From CAYZQE01 sp964480635 (GTDB lineage Bacteria > Pseudomonadota > Gammaproteobacteria > GCA-001735895): a stretch of 17,325 nucleotides of DNA. Numbering within the stretch: the first letter of the stretch is position 1; each line of letters opens with the position of its first letter. The stretch spans positions 1 to 17,325 of the forward strand of contig CAYZQE010000052.1 of NCBI GenBank assembly GCA_964480635.1, read 5' to 3'. Below the pieces are notes generated by a model. That model was given only the letters and a program-made list of their open reading frames with translations, was not told where the DNA came from and ran no database searches. Positions 5,954-14,700 of this stretch are shown one piece after another. Position numbers and translations under genes: made by a program.

Positions 5954-6400
5954 ATGGACATCCGAAAAATAAAAAAACTCATTGAATTAGTTGAAGAGTC
6001 TGGCATTGCCGAACTAGAAATAAACGAAGGTGAAGAGTCAGTTAGAATCTGCCGTTACTCACCCGCACCTATGGCAGCCGCTCCACAAATTTTGGCTGCT
6101 GCACCGGCTGCAATCGCAGCACCTACTGCTGCTGAACCAGCAGAGCCTGCTCCAACCGTGATGACAGGTCATCAAGTGAAATCGCCCATGGTTGGCACGT
6201 ACTATTCTGCTGCATCACCTACATCGGGGCCTTTTATTAGCATTGGTCAAAAAATTAATGAGGGTGATACCTTATGTATTATCGAAGCGATGAAAATGAT
6301 GAACCAAATTAACGCTGATAAAAGTGGTGTTATAAAGAGTATTGAATGTGAAAATGGTCAACCTGTCGAATTCGATCAAGTCTTAGTCGTTATTGAATAA
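5954..6400 (+). CDS. accB: Biotin carboxyl carrier protein of acetyl-CoA carboxylase
   Basis: AccB carries the biotin that shuttles CO2 from AccC to the carboxyltransferase in the first committed step of fatty-acid synthesis. The N-terminal helix MDIRKIKKLIELVEESGIAE matches E. coli. A flexible Ala/Pro-rich linker (about 37-69) leads to the biotinyl domain (about 72-148). The biotinylation motif EAMKMMN puts the biotinyl lysine at K114. The bacterial AccB 'thumb' insertion is represented by SAASPTSGPFISIGQ. Its 148 residues are slightly shorter than E. coli's 156, mainly in the linker. An AGAGG ribosome-binding site precedes the ATG, and accC follows after 5 bases. Confidence 0.98.
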   Translation: MDIRKIKKLIELVEESGIAELEINEGEESVRICRYSPAPMAAAPQILAAAPAAIAAPTAAEPAEPAPTVMTGHQVKSPMVGTYYSAASPTSGPFISIGQKINEGDTLCIIEAMKMMNQINADKSGVIKSIECENGQPVEFDQVLVVIE

Positions 6401-6405
6401 TTGCT

Positions 6406-7758
6406 ATGCCATTATTAGATAAAATTGTCATCGCAAATCGCGGTGAAATAGCCCTACGCATAATGCGCGCCTGTCGCGAGCTAGGAATTAAAACTGTTGC
6501 CATACATTCAAGTGCTGACCGTGATTTAAAGCACGTTAGATTATCTGATGAATCTATTTGTATCGGGCCGCCTGCTTCATTAGACAGTTATTTAAAAATT
6601 CCCGCTATTATCAGCGCAGCAGAACTGACTAATGCTTCTGGTATTCACCCAGGTTATGGTTTTTTATCAGAAAATGCAGAATTTGCTGACCAAGTTGAAA
6701 AAAGTGGATTTACCTTTATAGGCCCCAGCGCAGAATCAATTCGCACCATGGGTGATAAGGTAGAAGCCATTAAAGCAATGAAAAAGGCTGGCGTGCCGAC
6801 AGTACCTGGTTCTGATGGTGAACTCGGTGATGATAATGAAACCAATATGAAAATAGCTAAACGAATTGGCTATCCGATTATTATTAAAGCATCGGGCGGT
6901 GGCGGTGGTCGTGGCATGCGTGTTGTTCATGCCGAAGGCAGCTTAATTAGCTCTATTCAGTTAACCAAAACTGAAGCGGGCTCTTTCTTTGGAAATGATG
7001 CTGTTTACATGGAAAAATACCTCGGCACACCTCGACACATCGAAATTCAAGTACTAGCAGATAAGCATGGCAATGCAGTACATTTGGGCGAACGCGATTG
7101 CTCTATGCAACGTCGTCATCAAAAAGTGGTCGAAGAAGCACCTGCCCTTGGGGTTACGGAAGAACAACGCAAATTAATTGGTGAACGCTGTGCTCGTGCC
7201 TGTGAAAAAATGGGCTATGTCGGTGCTGGCACGTTTGAATTTTTATATGAAAATGGCGAGTTTTATTTCATTGAAATGAATACTCGAGTTCAAGTAGAAC
7301 ACCCTGTGACAGAAATGGTGACAGGTGTCGACATCATTAAAGAACAACTGTCTATTGCATCAGGCAATCCACTGTCTTTTTCGCAAAATGATATTAAAGT
7401 TTGCGGTCATGCTATTGAATGTCGCATTAATGCAGAGGACTCTAAAACATTCATCCCGTCACCTGGTACGATTGGTTTGTATCATGCACCTGGAGGGCCT
7501 GGTATTCGCATGGATTCTCATATCTACACGGGTTATACCGTGCCACCTCACTATGACTCTATGATTGGTAAATTAATTGCTTTTGGTAATACCAGAGAAA
7601 CAGCTATAGCTCGCATGAAAGGTGCTTTGTCAGAAATTGTTATTGATGGCATTAATACCAATATTGAGCTTCAAAAAGATATCATCAATGATGGTAATTT
7701 TGCTATCGGTGAAACTAATATTCACTACCTTGAAAAGAAACTCGGCTTAGACAAATAA
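6406..7758 (+). CDS. accC: Biotin carboxylase subunit of acetyl-CoA carboxylase
   Basis: AccC uses ATP and bicarbonate to carboxylate biotin on AccB. At 450 residues it is the standard length and aligns nearly end to end with E. coli AccC from remembered sequence. It has the biotin-carboxylase N domain (KIVIANRGEIALRIMRACRE), the HPGYGFLSENAEFA motif, the ATP-grasp region with K161 and the glycine-rich loop SGGGGGRGMR, and RDCSMQRRHQKVVEEAP. It also has EMNTRVQVEHPVTE, and the C domain ends HYLEKKLGLDK. It is translated right after accB with a weak ribosome-binding site, so coupling is likely. The carboxyltransferase genes accA and accD are not in the window. Confidence 0.98.
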   Translation: MPLLDKIVIANRGEIALRIMRACRELGIKTVAIHSSADRDLKHVRLSDESICIGPPASLDSYLKIPAIISAAELTNASGIHPGYGFLSENAEFADQVEKSGFTFIGPSAESIRTMGDKVEAIKAMKKAGVPTVPGSDGELGDDNETNMKIAKRIGYPIIIKASGGGGGRGMRVVHAEGSLISSIQLTKTEAGSFFGNDAVYMEKYLGTPRHIEIQVLADKHGNAVHLGERDCSMQRRHQKVVEEAPALGVTEEQRKLIGERCARACEKMGYVGAGTFEFLYENGEFYFIEMNTRVQVEHPVTEMVTGVDIIKEQLSIASGNPLSFSQNDIKVCGHAIECRINAEDSKTFIPSPGTIGLYHAPGGPGIRMDSHIYTGYTVPPHYDSMIGKLIAFGNTRETAIARMKGALSEIVIDGINTNIELQKDIINDGNFAIGETNIHYLEKKLGLDK

Positions 7759-7769
7759 CATAATTTAAT

Positions 7770-8651
7770 ATGGCATGGTGGCAATTAACAGTTCATGCAA
7801 GCACGGCTGAAATCGACATGGTCGAAGAGGCACTGCTTGCACTTGGCGCACAAGCTATCACACTAGCTGATGCGCTTGATGAACCTATTTATGAACCCTT
7901 ACCTGGTCACTCACCCGTTTGGTCTCAGTCTTTAGTCACTGGCCTATTTGATCAAACCCAACGCTTAGAAACTCTTTATGATCAATTGGTCATGCTGCTT
8001 CCAAGTCATTTAGCCGCGACCATTAAGCAACAGCTACTTGAAGATCAAGTATGGGAACGAACTTATTTAGACTATTTTAAGCCCACCGTTTTCGGTAATA
8101 ATTTATGGATTATCCCTAGTTGGCATAAACCTGTCGATGATAATGCTACCAATATCACGTTAGACCCTGGTTTAGCGTTTGGTACAGGCTCTCACCCAAC
8201 GACTGCATTGTGCCTAGAGTGGTTAGATCAAAATCCCCCGGCTCATAAAACCGTCATAGACTTTGGTTGTGGCTCAGGAATTTTAGGTATAGCGGCTCTT
8301 TTACTTGGTGCAAAAAGCGTGGTATTTACAGATATAGACCCACAGGCTTTGGATGCCACTATTATTAATACGCAAAGAAATAATCTAGATGAGTCCTTGT
8401 TTGAGCTTAAATTACCCCCTGAAATGGGTTCTATTCCAGTTGATTTCTTAGTTGCAAATATTTTATCCGGCCCACTGGTCGAACTTGAAGAGCACTTAGC
8501 CAGCCTTGTAAAAGTTAATGGGCATATTCTATTATCAGGTATATTGCCAGAACAAATTGATGACATCATGACAGCATATAGCCAACATTTTCATTGTCTG
8601 ATAACAACCGTTAAGGACAACTGGGTAAGAATAACTGGGCAACGAAAATAA
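7770..8651 (+). CDS. prmA: Ribosomal protein L11 methyltransferase
   Basis: PrmA trimethylates lysines and the N-terminus of ribosomal protein L11, using S-adenosylmethionine. The 293 residues match the family length. The N-terminal substrate-recognition domain (MAWWQLTVHA...) comes first. The linker WERTYLDYFKPTVFGNNLWI and the signature LDPGLAFGTGSHPTT (about 131-145) follow. The SAM-binding motif VIDFGCGSGILGIAA (162-176), the acidic VFTDIDPQAL and the catalytic-site NILSGPL (230-236) complete the fold. The prmA-dusB-fis linkage is known in gammaproteobacteria. Its TAA shares one base with the next gene's ATG, so translation is probably coupled. Confidence 0.97.
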   Translation: MAWWQLTVHASTAEIDMVEEALLALGAQAITLADALDEPIYEPLPGHSPVWSQSLVTGLFDQTQRLETLYDQLVMLLPSHLAATIKQQLLEDQVWERTYLDYFKPTVFGNNLWIIPSWHKPVDDNATNITLDPGLAFGTGSHPTTALCLEWLDQNPPAHKTVIDFGCGSGILGIAALLLGAKSVVFTDIDPQALDATIINTQRNNLDESLFELKLPPEMGSIPVDFLVANILSGPLVELEEHLASLVKVNGHILLSGILPEQIDDIMTAYSQHFHCLITTVKDNWVRITGQRK

Positions 8652-9418
8652 TGATGTCTGACCAATCCAAAAACGAAGCTTTAAAAACCACTTGTACCGA
8701 ATGTAACAGTTCATTTCAATTAAATTTATCTCAATTATTAGCTGCTGATGGTCGTGTGAGATGCAGTCAATGTCATGAAATATTTGATGCTAATATTTGT
8801 TTAATTCGTAACCATAAAAGTGGCGAAGAACATTCCATTCAAACAACTCAGCAAACAGAATTAGATATTTATGATGAATTAGCTGAAGATGCTCAAGCTG
8901 TTTCGTTGACAGATGCCATGCATGGTAATGATTCTAATTCAACTTCAACAAATATGGCTAACATGTATTGGCCTATTGGGATTTTGTTATTAATAGCGAT
9001 TGGATTAGTACAATGGATTTATTATGATCGCTTACAATTAATAAAAAACCCCGATAAACAAAGTATTGTTCTAACACTTTGCTCCATTATTCCATGTGAT
9101 ACGTCTCAATTCAAAAGTACCCACCAATTCACACTCATCGAACGCAATATCTTTACCCACCCTACACGTGCCAATGCTTTATTAATAAGCGGGTCATTTA
9201 TTAACGAAGCCCCATTTACACAAAAAGCACCGTCCTTAAAAATTAGCCTCTTTAATCTAAATGGAAACATCATTGCTCAACGTTTATTTTTGCCAATAGA
9301 ATATCAACAAGGCGGTAAACCTTTAGGTAAAATTGCCCCAGGCGAAAGCATTCACTTCAAATTAGAAGTTGAAGACCCTGACACGGTCACCATTACCTAT
9401 GAGTTCGACTTTTTATAA
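8651..9418 (+). CDS. Zinc-ribbon and DUF3426 single-pass membrane protein
   Basis: The 255-residue protein has an N-terminal MJ0042-type zinc ribbon with C15-x2-C18 and C38-x2-C41 (CTEC ... CSQC), then an acidic, low-complexity stretch. One membrane segment follows at about 106-125 (YWPIGILLLIAIGLVQW). The C-terminal domain matches DUF3426 and carries the short LCSIIPCD cysteine motif common in that family. The function is unknown; the layout suggests a cytoplasmic zinc ribbon and an extracytoplasmic beta-rich domain. It lies between prmA and dusB, overlapping the prmA stop by one base. Two adjacent ATG codons (8651 and 8654) are possible starts, and I chose the first because of the TAATG overlap. 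Confidence 0.85.
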   Translation: MMSDQSKNEALKTTCTECNSSFQLNLSQLLAADGRVRCSQCHEIFDANICLIRNHKSGEEHSIQTTQQTELDIYDELAEDAQAVSLTDAMHGNDSNSTSTNMANMYWPIGILLLIAIGLVQWIYYDRLQLIKNPDKQSIVLTLCSIIPCDTSQFKSTHQFTLIERNIFTHPTRANALLISGSFINEAPFTQKAPSLKISLFNLNGNIIAQRLFLPIEYQQGGKPLGKIAPGESIHFKLEVEDPDTVTITYEFDFL

Positions 9419-9421
9419 GCT

Positions 9422-10414
9422 ATGTTTAACATAGGGCCTTATCAATTTGAGGGGTATACCGCTTTAGCACCTATGGCAGGTGTAACAGATCGCCCTTTTA
9501 GACAAATGTGCCGTACTCTTGGTGCCAGCATGACCGTTAGCGAAATGATTAGCAGTAAAGCTGAACTTCGTCACACACGAAAATCGCAATTACGTATGAA
9601 TCACTACAATGAGCCAGAACCTATCATCGTGCAAATTGCTGGTACAGACCCTCACGTAATGGCTGAGGCCGCCTTATATCAAATTCAACATGGTGCCCAC
9701 ATTATTGATATCAATATGGGTTGCCCTGCTAAAAAAGTGTGTAAAGTTGATGCAGGGTCTGCATTACTGAGAGATGAAGCTAAGGTTGAAAAAATATTAT
9801 TAGCGGTCGTCGAAGCTTCGACCGTTCCTGTTACTTTAAAAACACGTTTAGGCTGGGATAGCGAACATAAAAATATAAAACGAATTGCACAAATTGCAGA
9901 AAACTCAGGCATTCAAGCACTATCAATACATGGCCGAACAAGGCATCAAAAATACACGGGTATGGCGAGTTACGAGCTCATAAAAGATGTCAAAAAACAA
10001 ATTAATATCCCTGTTTTTGCCAATGGTGACATTGATAACCCTAAAAAAGCTCAACAGGTCATGGACTTCACAGGTTGTGATGCTATTATGGTGGGCAGAG
10101 CTGCTCAACAAAAGCCGTGGATCTTTCAAGCATTTAATGCTTTTTTAGAACACCAAAAAAAATTACAAGAGCCTAGCTTAAAGCAACAACAACATTGGTT
10201 ACTTGCCCACTTAGAAAATTTATATCAATTTTATGGTGATGTTCAAGGTACCCGAATCGCGCGTAAACATATTAATTGGCAGAGAAGTAACGATCCTATG
10301 TTTGTAGAATTTAAAAATGACATTATGAAAACAGAAGATGCATTAGAACAGTATCGTCTTGTTAAACAATATTATGAGCATTTAATTCACGTTACGCTAT
10401 TGGATCCATCTTAA
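9422..10414 (+). CDS. dusB: tRNA-dihydrouridine synthase B
   Basis: DusB is an FMN- and NADPH-dependent enzyme that reduces specific uridines in the tRNA D-loop to dihydrouridine. The 330 residues fit the family. It starts with the FMN-binding LAPMAGVTDRPFR (15-27). The catalytic cysteine is C101 in NMGCPAKKVCK. K140 in VTLKTRLGW, H170 in IHGRTRHQKY, NGDI at 201-204 and the phosphate-binding MVGRAA follow in normal order. It begins 3 bases after the DUF3426 stop. Its TAA overlaps the fis ATG by one base (TAATG), preserving the classic dusB-fis operon. It has no strong ribosome-binding site of its own, which fits coupling. Confidence 0.97.
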   Translation: MFNIGPYQFEGYTALAPMAGVTDRPFRQMCRTLGASMTVSEMISSKAELRHTRKSQLRMNHYNEPEPIIVQIAGTDPHVMAEAALYQIQHGAHIIDINMGCPAKKVCKVDAGSALLRDEAKVEKILLAVVEASTVPVTLKTRLGWDSEHKNIKRIAQIAENSGIQALSIHGRTRHQKYTGMASYELIKDVKKQINIPVFANGDIDNPKKAQQVMDFTGCDAIMVGRAAQQKPWIFQAFNAFLEHQKKLQEPSLKQQQHWLLAHLENLYQFYGDVQGTRIARKHINWQRSNDPMFVEFKNDIMKTEDALEQYRLVKQYYEHLIHVTLLDPS

Positions 10415-10656
10415 TGCCTGACGTTACAGAATCCAAAACATTAAGCCAAGTTGTTGAAAAATCAATTATCGAATATCTTGATAATCTGGATGGTGTTGCC
10501 CCTGCTAACTTGTATGATCTTGTCCTTAATCAAATTGAAAAACCATTAATTAAAACAGTTTTAATACACAGCAAAAACAATCAATCTAAAGCCGCATTAT
10601 TTCTTGGCATTAGCCGCAGCACCCTAAGAAAAAAAATCTCTAAATTAGAACTATAA
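10414..10656 (+). CDS. fis: Fis nucleoid-associated DNA-bending protein
   Basis: Fis is a dimeric DNA-bending protein that activates rRNA promoters and shapes the nucleoid. The C-terminal part (about 51-80), LIKTVLIHSKNNQSKAALFL and then GISRSTLRKKISKLEL, is the Fis helix-turn-helix, with the family's NQ-x-(K/R)AA and R-x-TLRKK residues. At 80 residues it is shorter than E. coli Fis (98). The missing part is at the N-terminus, which in E. coli holds the beta-hairpin arms needed for Hin-type recombination. Position directly after dusB with a 1-base overlap confirms the identity and the start. Confidence 0.95.
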   Translation: MPDVTESKTLSQVVEKSIIEYLDNLDGVAPANLYDLVLNQIEKPLIKTVLIHSKNNQSKAALFLGISRSTLRKKISKLEL

Positions 10657-10673
10657 TTTTCTTGTTAGATTAA

Positions 10674-10679
10674 TATAAT
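10674..10679 (+). promoter_or_regulatory. Possible -10 box upstream of purH
   Basis: A perfect TATAAT lies 27 bases before the purH ATG in the 50-base gap after fis. No good -35 hexamer is found 16-18 bases upstream, and no PurR-like box was seen. It may be a weak promoter or chance in AT-rich DNA. Confidence 0.3.
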
Positions 10680-10706
10680 AAGCCCCTTTTTCATTTAAGG
10701 CTTTCT

Positions 10707-12260
10707 ATGAATACAATCAAACGTGCATTAATTAGTGTTTCTGATAAAACAGGCATTGTCGATTTTGCTAAATCCTTACATAAAAAAAATATAGAACTCC
10801 TCTCTACCGGTGGAACGGCCAAAATGATTGCCGAGGCCGGTATTCCTGTCATTGAAGTCTCTGACTTTACAGGGTTTCCTGAAATGATGGCTGGCAGAGT
10901 TAAAACCTTACACCCTAAAATTCATGGCGGCATATTAGCGCGTCGTGGCATTGATGAAGCGGTTATGAAACAGCATGACATTAAAGCAATTGATCTCGTT
11001 ATTATTAATCTTTACCCGTTTCAAGAAACGGTCGCTAATCCAGACTGCTCCTTAGAAGATGCTATCGAAAATATTGATATTGGTGGTCCAGCAATGGTTC
11101 GTGCCGCTGCTAAAAACTATGAAAGTGTGAGTATTGTTGTTGACCCAGCAGACTATGTAACAGTGTTAACCGAAATGGATGCCGAAAACTCAGCAGTCAC
11201 CCATAAAACACGTTTTTCACTGGCCATTAAAGCCTATGAACATACTGCTCAATATGATGGTGCTATTGCTAATTACTTCGGGAAAATGGTGCAAAATGAG
11301 GAGGACAAACTTTTTCCTCGTACTTTTAACATGCAGTTCCAACATAAACAATCAATGCGTTATGGTGAAAACCCGCATCAAAATGCAGCCTTTTATGTTG
11401 ATAATTCAACTGATGTTTCTATTGCAACAGCAATACAGCTACAAGGTAAGGCACTGTCGTATAACAACATTGGTGATACCGATGCGGCATTAGAATGTGT
11501 TAAACAATTTGATCAACCTGCCTGCGTTATTGTGAAACATGCTAACCCGTGTGGCGTCTCAATTAATGACTCTATTTTAGAAGCGTACAATAAAGCCTAT
11601 TCTACTGACCCAGAATCATCCTTTGGAGGCATCATTGCGTTTAATCGTGAGCTTGATGCCGTCACGGCTCAAGCTATTATTGACCGCCAATTTGTTGAAG
11701 TAATCATTGCCCCTTCGGTCACTGATGAAGCCAACAAAATTGTCTCTACCAAAAAGAATGTGCGTTTATTAAGTTGCGGTGAATTTAATGCAGCAACACC
11801 ACGATTAGACTTCAAACGTGTTAATGGTGGTTTATTAGTACAAGATAGTGATGCAGAACTTTATAATGAGCTTGAAGTCGTCACTAAAGCTCAACCGACT
11901 AAGCAGCAAATGGACGATCTATTATTTGCATGGAAAGTCTCTAAATTTGTAAAATCAAATGCCATCGTCTATGCCAATAACAACATGACTATTGGAGTCG
12001 GTGCAGGTCAAATGTCTCGTATTAATAGCGCTCGTATTGCGGGCATTAAAGCCGAACATGCCAATTTAACGGTAGAAGGCTCTGTCATGGCATCTGATGC
12101 TTTCTTCCCCTTTAGAGACGGTATCGACGCCGCTAATGACGCGGGTATAAAAGCAGTTATTCAACCCGGTGGCTCTATGCGAGATCAAGAGGTCATTGAT
12201 GCTGCCAATGAACATGGCATGGCAATGGTGTTTACTAAAATGCGTCACTTCCGTCACTAG
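10707..12260 (+). CDS. purH: Bifunctional AICAR transformylase / IMP cyclohydrolase
   Basis: PurH performs the last two steps of IMP synthesis: formylation of AICAR with 10-formyl-tetrahydrofolate, then ring closure. The 517 residues are close to E. coli's 529. The N-terminal MGS-like cyclohydrolase domain shows LLSTGGTAKMI and RVKTLHPKIHGGILARR (64-80). The transformylase domain shows SMRYGENPHQ (216-225) and the catalytic KHANPCG (277-283). The C-terminus contains ASDAFFPFRDGID, VIQPGGSMRDQEVI and the terminal FTKMRHFRH, all family hallmarks. An AAGG ribosome-binding site precedes the ATG. purD follows after 14 bases, forming the usual purHD operon. Confidence 0.98.
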   Translation: MNTIKRALISVSDKTGIVDFAKSLHKKNIELLSTGGTAKMIAEAGIPVIEVSDFTGFPEMMAGRVKTLHPKIHGGILARRGIDEAVMKQHDIKAIDLVIINLYPFQETVANPDCSLEDAIENIDIGGPAMVRAAAKNYESVSIVVDPADYVTVLTEMDAENSAVTHKTRFSLAIKAYEHTAQYDGAIANYFGKMVQNEEDKLFPRTFNMQFQHKQSMRYGENPHQNAAFYVDNSTDVSIATAIQLQGKALSYNNIGDTDAALECVKQFDQPACVIVKHANPCGVSINDSILEAYNKAYSTDPESSFGGIIAFNRELDAVTAQAIIDRQFVEVIIAPSVTDEANKIVSTKKNVRLLSCGEFNAATPRLDFKRVNGGLLVQDSDAELYNELEVVTKAQPTKQQMDDLLFAWKVSKFVKSNAIVYANNNMTIGVGAGQMSRINSARIAGIKAEHANLTVEGSVMASDAFFPFRDGIDAANDAGIKAVIQPGGSMRDQEVIDAANEHGMAMVFTKMRHFRH

Positions 12261-12274
12261 ACAATAGGTTCAAT

Positions 12275-13546
12275 ATGAAAATTTTAATTATAGGCGGCGG
12301 CGGCAGAGAACATGCTCTGGCGTGGAAAGCCGCCCAATCAAGCCAAGTGACAGAAGTCTTCGTGGCTCCTGGCAATGCAGGGACTGCTACCGAAGATAAA
12401 CTCACTAACGTCAGCATCTCAGCAGAAGATAACCAAGCGCTCTTAGCCTTTGCGCTTAAAGAGTCAATAGAATTGACTATTGTTGGCCCTGAAGCACCTT
12501 TGGTCACTGGTATTGTTGATTTATTTCAACAACACAACTTAAATATTTTTGGCCCCAGTCAAGCTGCGGCTCAATTAGAAGGTTCAAAAACCTTTACTAA
12601 AGATTTTTTAGCGCGGCATAATATCCCCTCTGCCGCTTATGAAAGCTTTACTGACCCCGATAAAGCCTGTGCTTATTTAGATCAAGTTGGTGTCCCTATC
12701 GTCATTAAAGCCGACGGTTTAGCTGCAGGCAAAGGCGTTATTTTGGCTCATGACCTTAATGTCGCGAAAGACACGGTTAAAGACATGCTGTCTGGCAACT
12801 CATTTGGCGAAGCGGGTAGCCGAGTTGTTATTGAAGAGTTTTTATATGGTGAGGAAGCGAGCTTTATTTGTATGGTTGATGGCAATAATGTATTGCCCAT
12901 GGCTAGTTCACAAGACCACAAAGCCAGAGATAACGGCGACAAAGGCCCTAACACCGGTGGTATGGGTGCTTATTCCCCTGCTCCAATTTTAACGCCTGAA
13001 ATTGAACAGCAAGTCATGCAACAAGTCATTTACCCAACTGTTAAAGGTATGAAGGCAGAAGATAATGTTTATACTGGATTTTTATATGCGGGTTTAATGA
13101 TCTCTCCTAATGGTGAGCTAAAAGTGCTTGAATATAATTGCCGTTTTGGTGACCCTGAAACACAACCTATTATGATGAGACTAGAGTCTGATCTCGTTGA
13201 ACACTGCATGGCATCAATACACGGTAAGCTAGACACTCAAACAGCAAAGTGGTCAGATAAAGTGTCTTTAGGTGTTGTACTAGCCGCAGGTGGCTACCCC
13301 TTTGATTATAACAAAGGAGATGTCATTCACGGCATACCGACAGCTCAACCCTTAGCTAAAACATTTCATGCAGGCACTGGCATTAATAAAGATAACGACA
13401 TAGTGACGCAAGGTGGGCGTGTTCTATGCTGTGTTGTTTTAGCCGATTCAATTGCAGATGCTCAAAAAGCAGCCTATGATTTAGCCTCAAAAATTGATTG
13501 GAAAGACATGTATAAACGTGATGATATAGGCTTTAAAGCACTTTAA
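12275..13546 (+). CDS. purD: Phosphoribosylamine-glycine ligase (GAR synthetase)
   Basis: PurD joins phosphoribosylamine and glycine with ATP, the second step of purine synthesis. The 423 residues are the usual length. It opens with the N-domain signature MKILIIGGGGREHALAWK, then VGPEAPLVTGI. The ATP-grasp region VIKADGLAAGKGV (143-155), SQDHKARDNGDKGPNTGGMG and the metal-binding LEYNCRFGDPETQ (285-297) follow. An AGG ribosome-binding site lies upstream of the ATG. It closes the purHD pair, and the small DUF2835 gene begins 9 bases after its stop. Confidence 0.98.
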   Translation: MKILIIGGGGREHALAWKAAQSSQVTEVFVAPGNAGTATEDKLTNVSISAEDNQALLAFALKESIELTIVGPEAPLVTGIVDLFQQHNLNIFGPSQAAAQLEGSKTFTKDFLARHNIPSAAYESFTDPDKACAYLDQVGVPIVIKADGLAAGKGVILAHDLNVAKDTVKDMLSGNSFGEAGSRVVIEEFLYGEEASFICMVDGNNVLPMASSQDHKARDNGDKGPNTGGMGAYSPAPILTPEIEQQVMQQVIYPTVKGMKAEDNVYTGFLYAGLMISPNGELKVLEYNCRFGDPETQPIMMRLESDLVEHCMASIHGKLDTQTAKWSDKVSLGVVLAAGGYPFDYNKGDVIHGIPTAQPLAKTFHAGTGINKDNDIVTQGGRVLCCVVLADSIADAQKAAYDLASKIDWKDMYKRDDIGFKAL

Positions 13547-13555
13547 AACGGTATT

Positions 13556-13789
13556 ATGCATAATAAAACCTTAAGGTTTAGTTTAAAGATCCCCTCTTCT
13601 AAAATGCTGCAATTTTATGAAGGGCATGCGAAAAACCTTGTGGTTACTTTAAACAATGGTCAAACGGTACAACTACCGCTAATTAATTTTCGCCCCTTTG
13701 TTACTGACTTAGGGCTTTATGGTGAGTTTGAAGTTGTCTTCACTCAAGAGTTTAAACTGGTTTCACTGCATAAACTAAAACAGGTTTAA
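13556..13789 (+). CDS. DUF2835 family small protein
   Basis: The 77-residue protein matches DUF2835 in its pattern: an FSLKIPSSKMLQFYEGHAKN opening, VVTLNNGQTVQLPLINFRPF in the middle, then a glycine-containing GLYGEFEV strand and a LVSLHKL ending. The family is small, cytoplasmic and of unknown function; no membrane segment or catalytic motif is visible. It may be the last gene of the purHD transcript, given the 9-base gap. Its last four bases overlap the end of xerD on the opposite strand. Confidence 0.85.
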   Translation: MHNKTLRFSLKIPSSKMLQFYEGHAKNLVVTLNNGQTVQLPLINFRPFVTDLGLYGEFEVVFTQEFKLVSLHKLKQV

Positions 13790-14700
13790 CCTCGCGGGTG
13801 ATGCTCTTTATGTATTGATTTTAAGCGTTCATTAGCAACATGAGTATAAATTTGGGTTGTCGAGAGACTGCTATGACCTAACAACATTTGCACCGTGCGT
13901 AAATCAGCACCATGATTGATTAAATGGGTGGCAAACGCATGGCGTAAAGAATGTGGTGTATAGCTAGTTTTAATGCCAGAGATTAATAAATATTTTTTAA
14001 TCATTTGCCAAAAAGCTTGTCTTGTCATGCCTTGCCCTCGGCTTGATAAAAACACGGCATCTGTTTTAACCGTTGGTTTTTGTAAATCTGCTCTTAAATA
14101 CTTAATAAAATAGGCCAATGCATCGTGGGCTTCTTCACCCATCGGCACAAGACGTTCTTTACTGCCCTTGCCCATCACTTTAATCACTCCTTGATTAAAG
14201 CTTATTTGGTTTAAATGTAAGCCCACTAATTCACTCACTCTTAAACCCGAAGAATACATAAGTTCCAACATGGCTTTATCTCTATATCCAAACGCACTAT
14301 CTAAAATGGGTGCAGACAAAAGATGATCTATTTCTTGCTCTGAAAGTGTCGCAGGAAGTGATTGAAATATTTTGGGTGGTGCAATGAGGTCAACAGGATT
14401 ATCTTCTCGCGCAGATGTTTTTAATAAGTGCCAAAAATATTGTTTTAATGATGATAGCAAACGCGCATTAGAACGAGCCGAATATTTAAGTTTAAAACGC
14501 TTGGCGAGATAAGCTTGAATATCACCTTGTGATGCATCATTTAGGTTTACTGAATTATTTTGAAGCTCTATAGCAAATAACTTTATATCTTGTTGATAGG
14601 CTTCAAGCGTTAATGCTGACAAGCCTTTTTCTGACCAAATTGTATCTATAAAAGCTTCGATTTGTTGAATAGTGACTTGTTTCAGTTTATTTTGTGTCAA
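13786..14700 (-). CDS. xerD: Site-specific tyrosine recombinase XerD
   Basis: XerD works with XerC at the dif site to resolve chromosome dimers under FtsK control. The 304 residues include the N-terminal SAM-like DNA-binding domain (about 9-95) and a catalytic domain with all six expected residues: R154 (SGLRVSELVG), K178 (MGKGSKERLVP), H250 and R253 (PHSLRHAFATH), H276 (LLGHSSLSTTQ) and Y285 (IYTH). The C-terminal HKEHHPRG and the RLLSSLKQYF segment resemble XerD rather than XerC or phage integrases. The start is TTG at 14700, preceded by an AAGAGTGAG ribosome-binding site. No ATG lies in frame before the catalytic domain, so the TTG start is needed for a full-length protein. There is no sign of a mobile element. 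Confidence 0.93.
   Translation of the reverse strand: MTQNKLKQVTIQQIEAFIDTIWSEKGLSALTLEAYQQDIKLFAIELQNNSVNLNDASQGDIQAYLAKRFKLKYSARSNARLLSSLKQYFWHLLKTSAREDNPVDLIAPPKIFQSLPATLSEQEIDHLLSAPILDSAFGYRDKAMLELMYSSGLRVSELVGLHLNQISFNQGVIKVMGKGSKERLVPMGEEAHDALAYFIKYLRADLQKPTVKTDAVFLSSRGQGMTRQAFWQMIKKYLLISGIKTSYTPHSLRHAFATHLINHGADLRTVQMLLGHSSLSTTQIYTHVANERLKSIHKEHHPRG

Noticed and set aside
10680..10703. Possible terminator between fis and purH (AAGCC ... GGCTT)
   Set aside because: The stem is only 5 bp with a 13-base loop and no U-tract, and the GGCTT arm overlaps the purH ribosome-binding site.
11179..11493. 104-residue reading frame inside purH on the same strand
   Set aside because: purH is intact across this region and its own frame matches the family, so this is an out-of-frame artefact.
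13786..14700. Phage or island integrase
   Set aside because: The tyrosine recombinase has the XerD length, C-terminus and motifs, and no tRNA, attachment repeats or mobile genes lie nearby.
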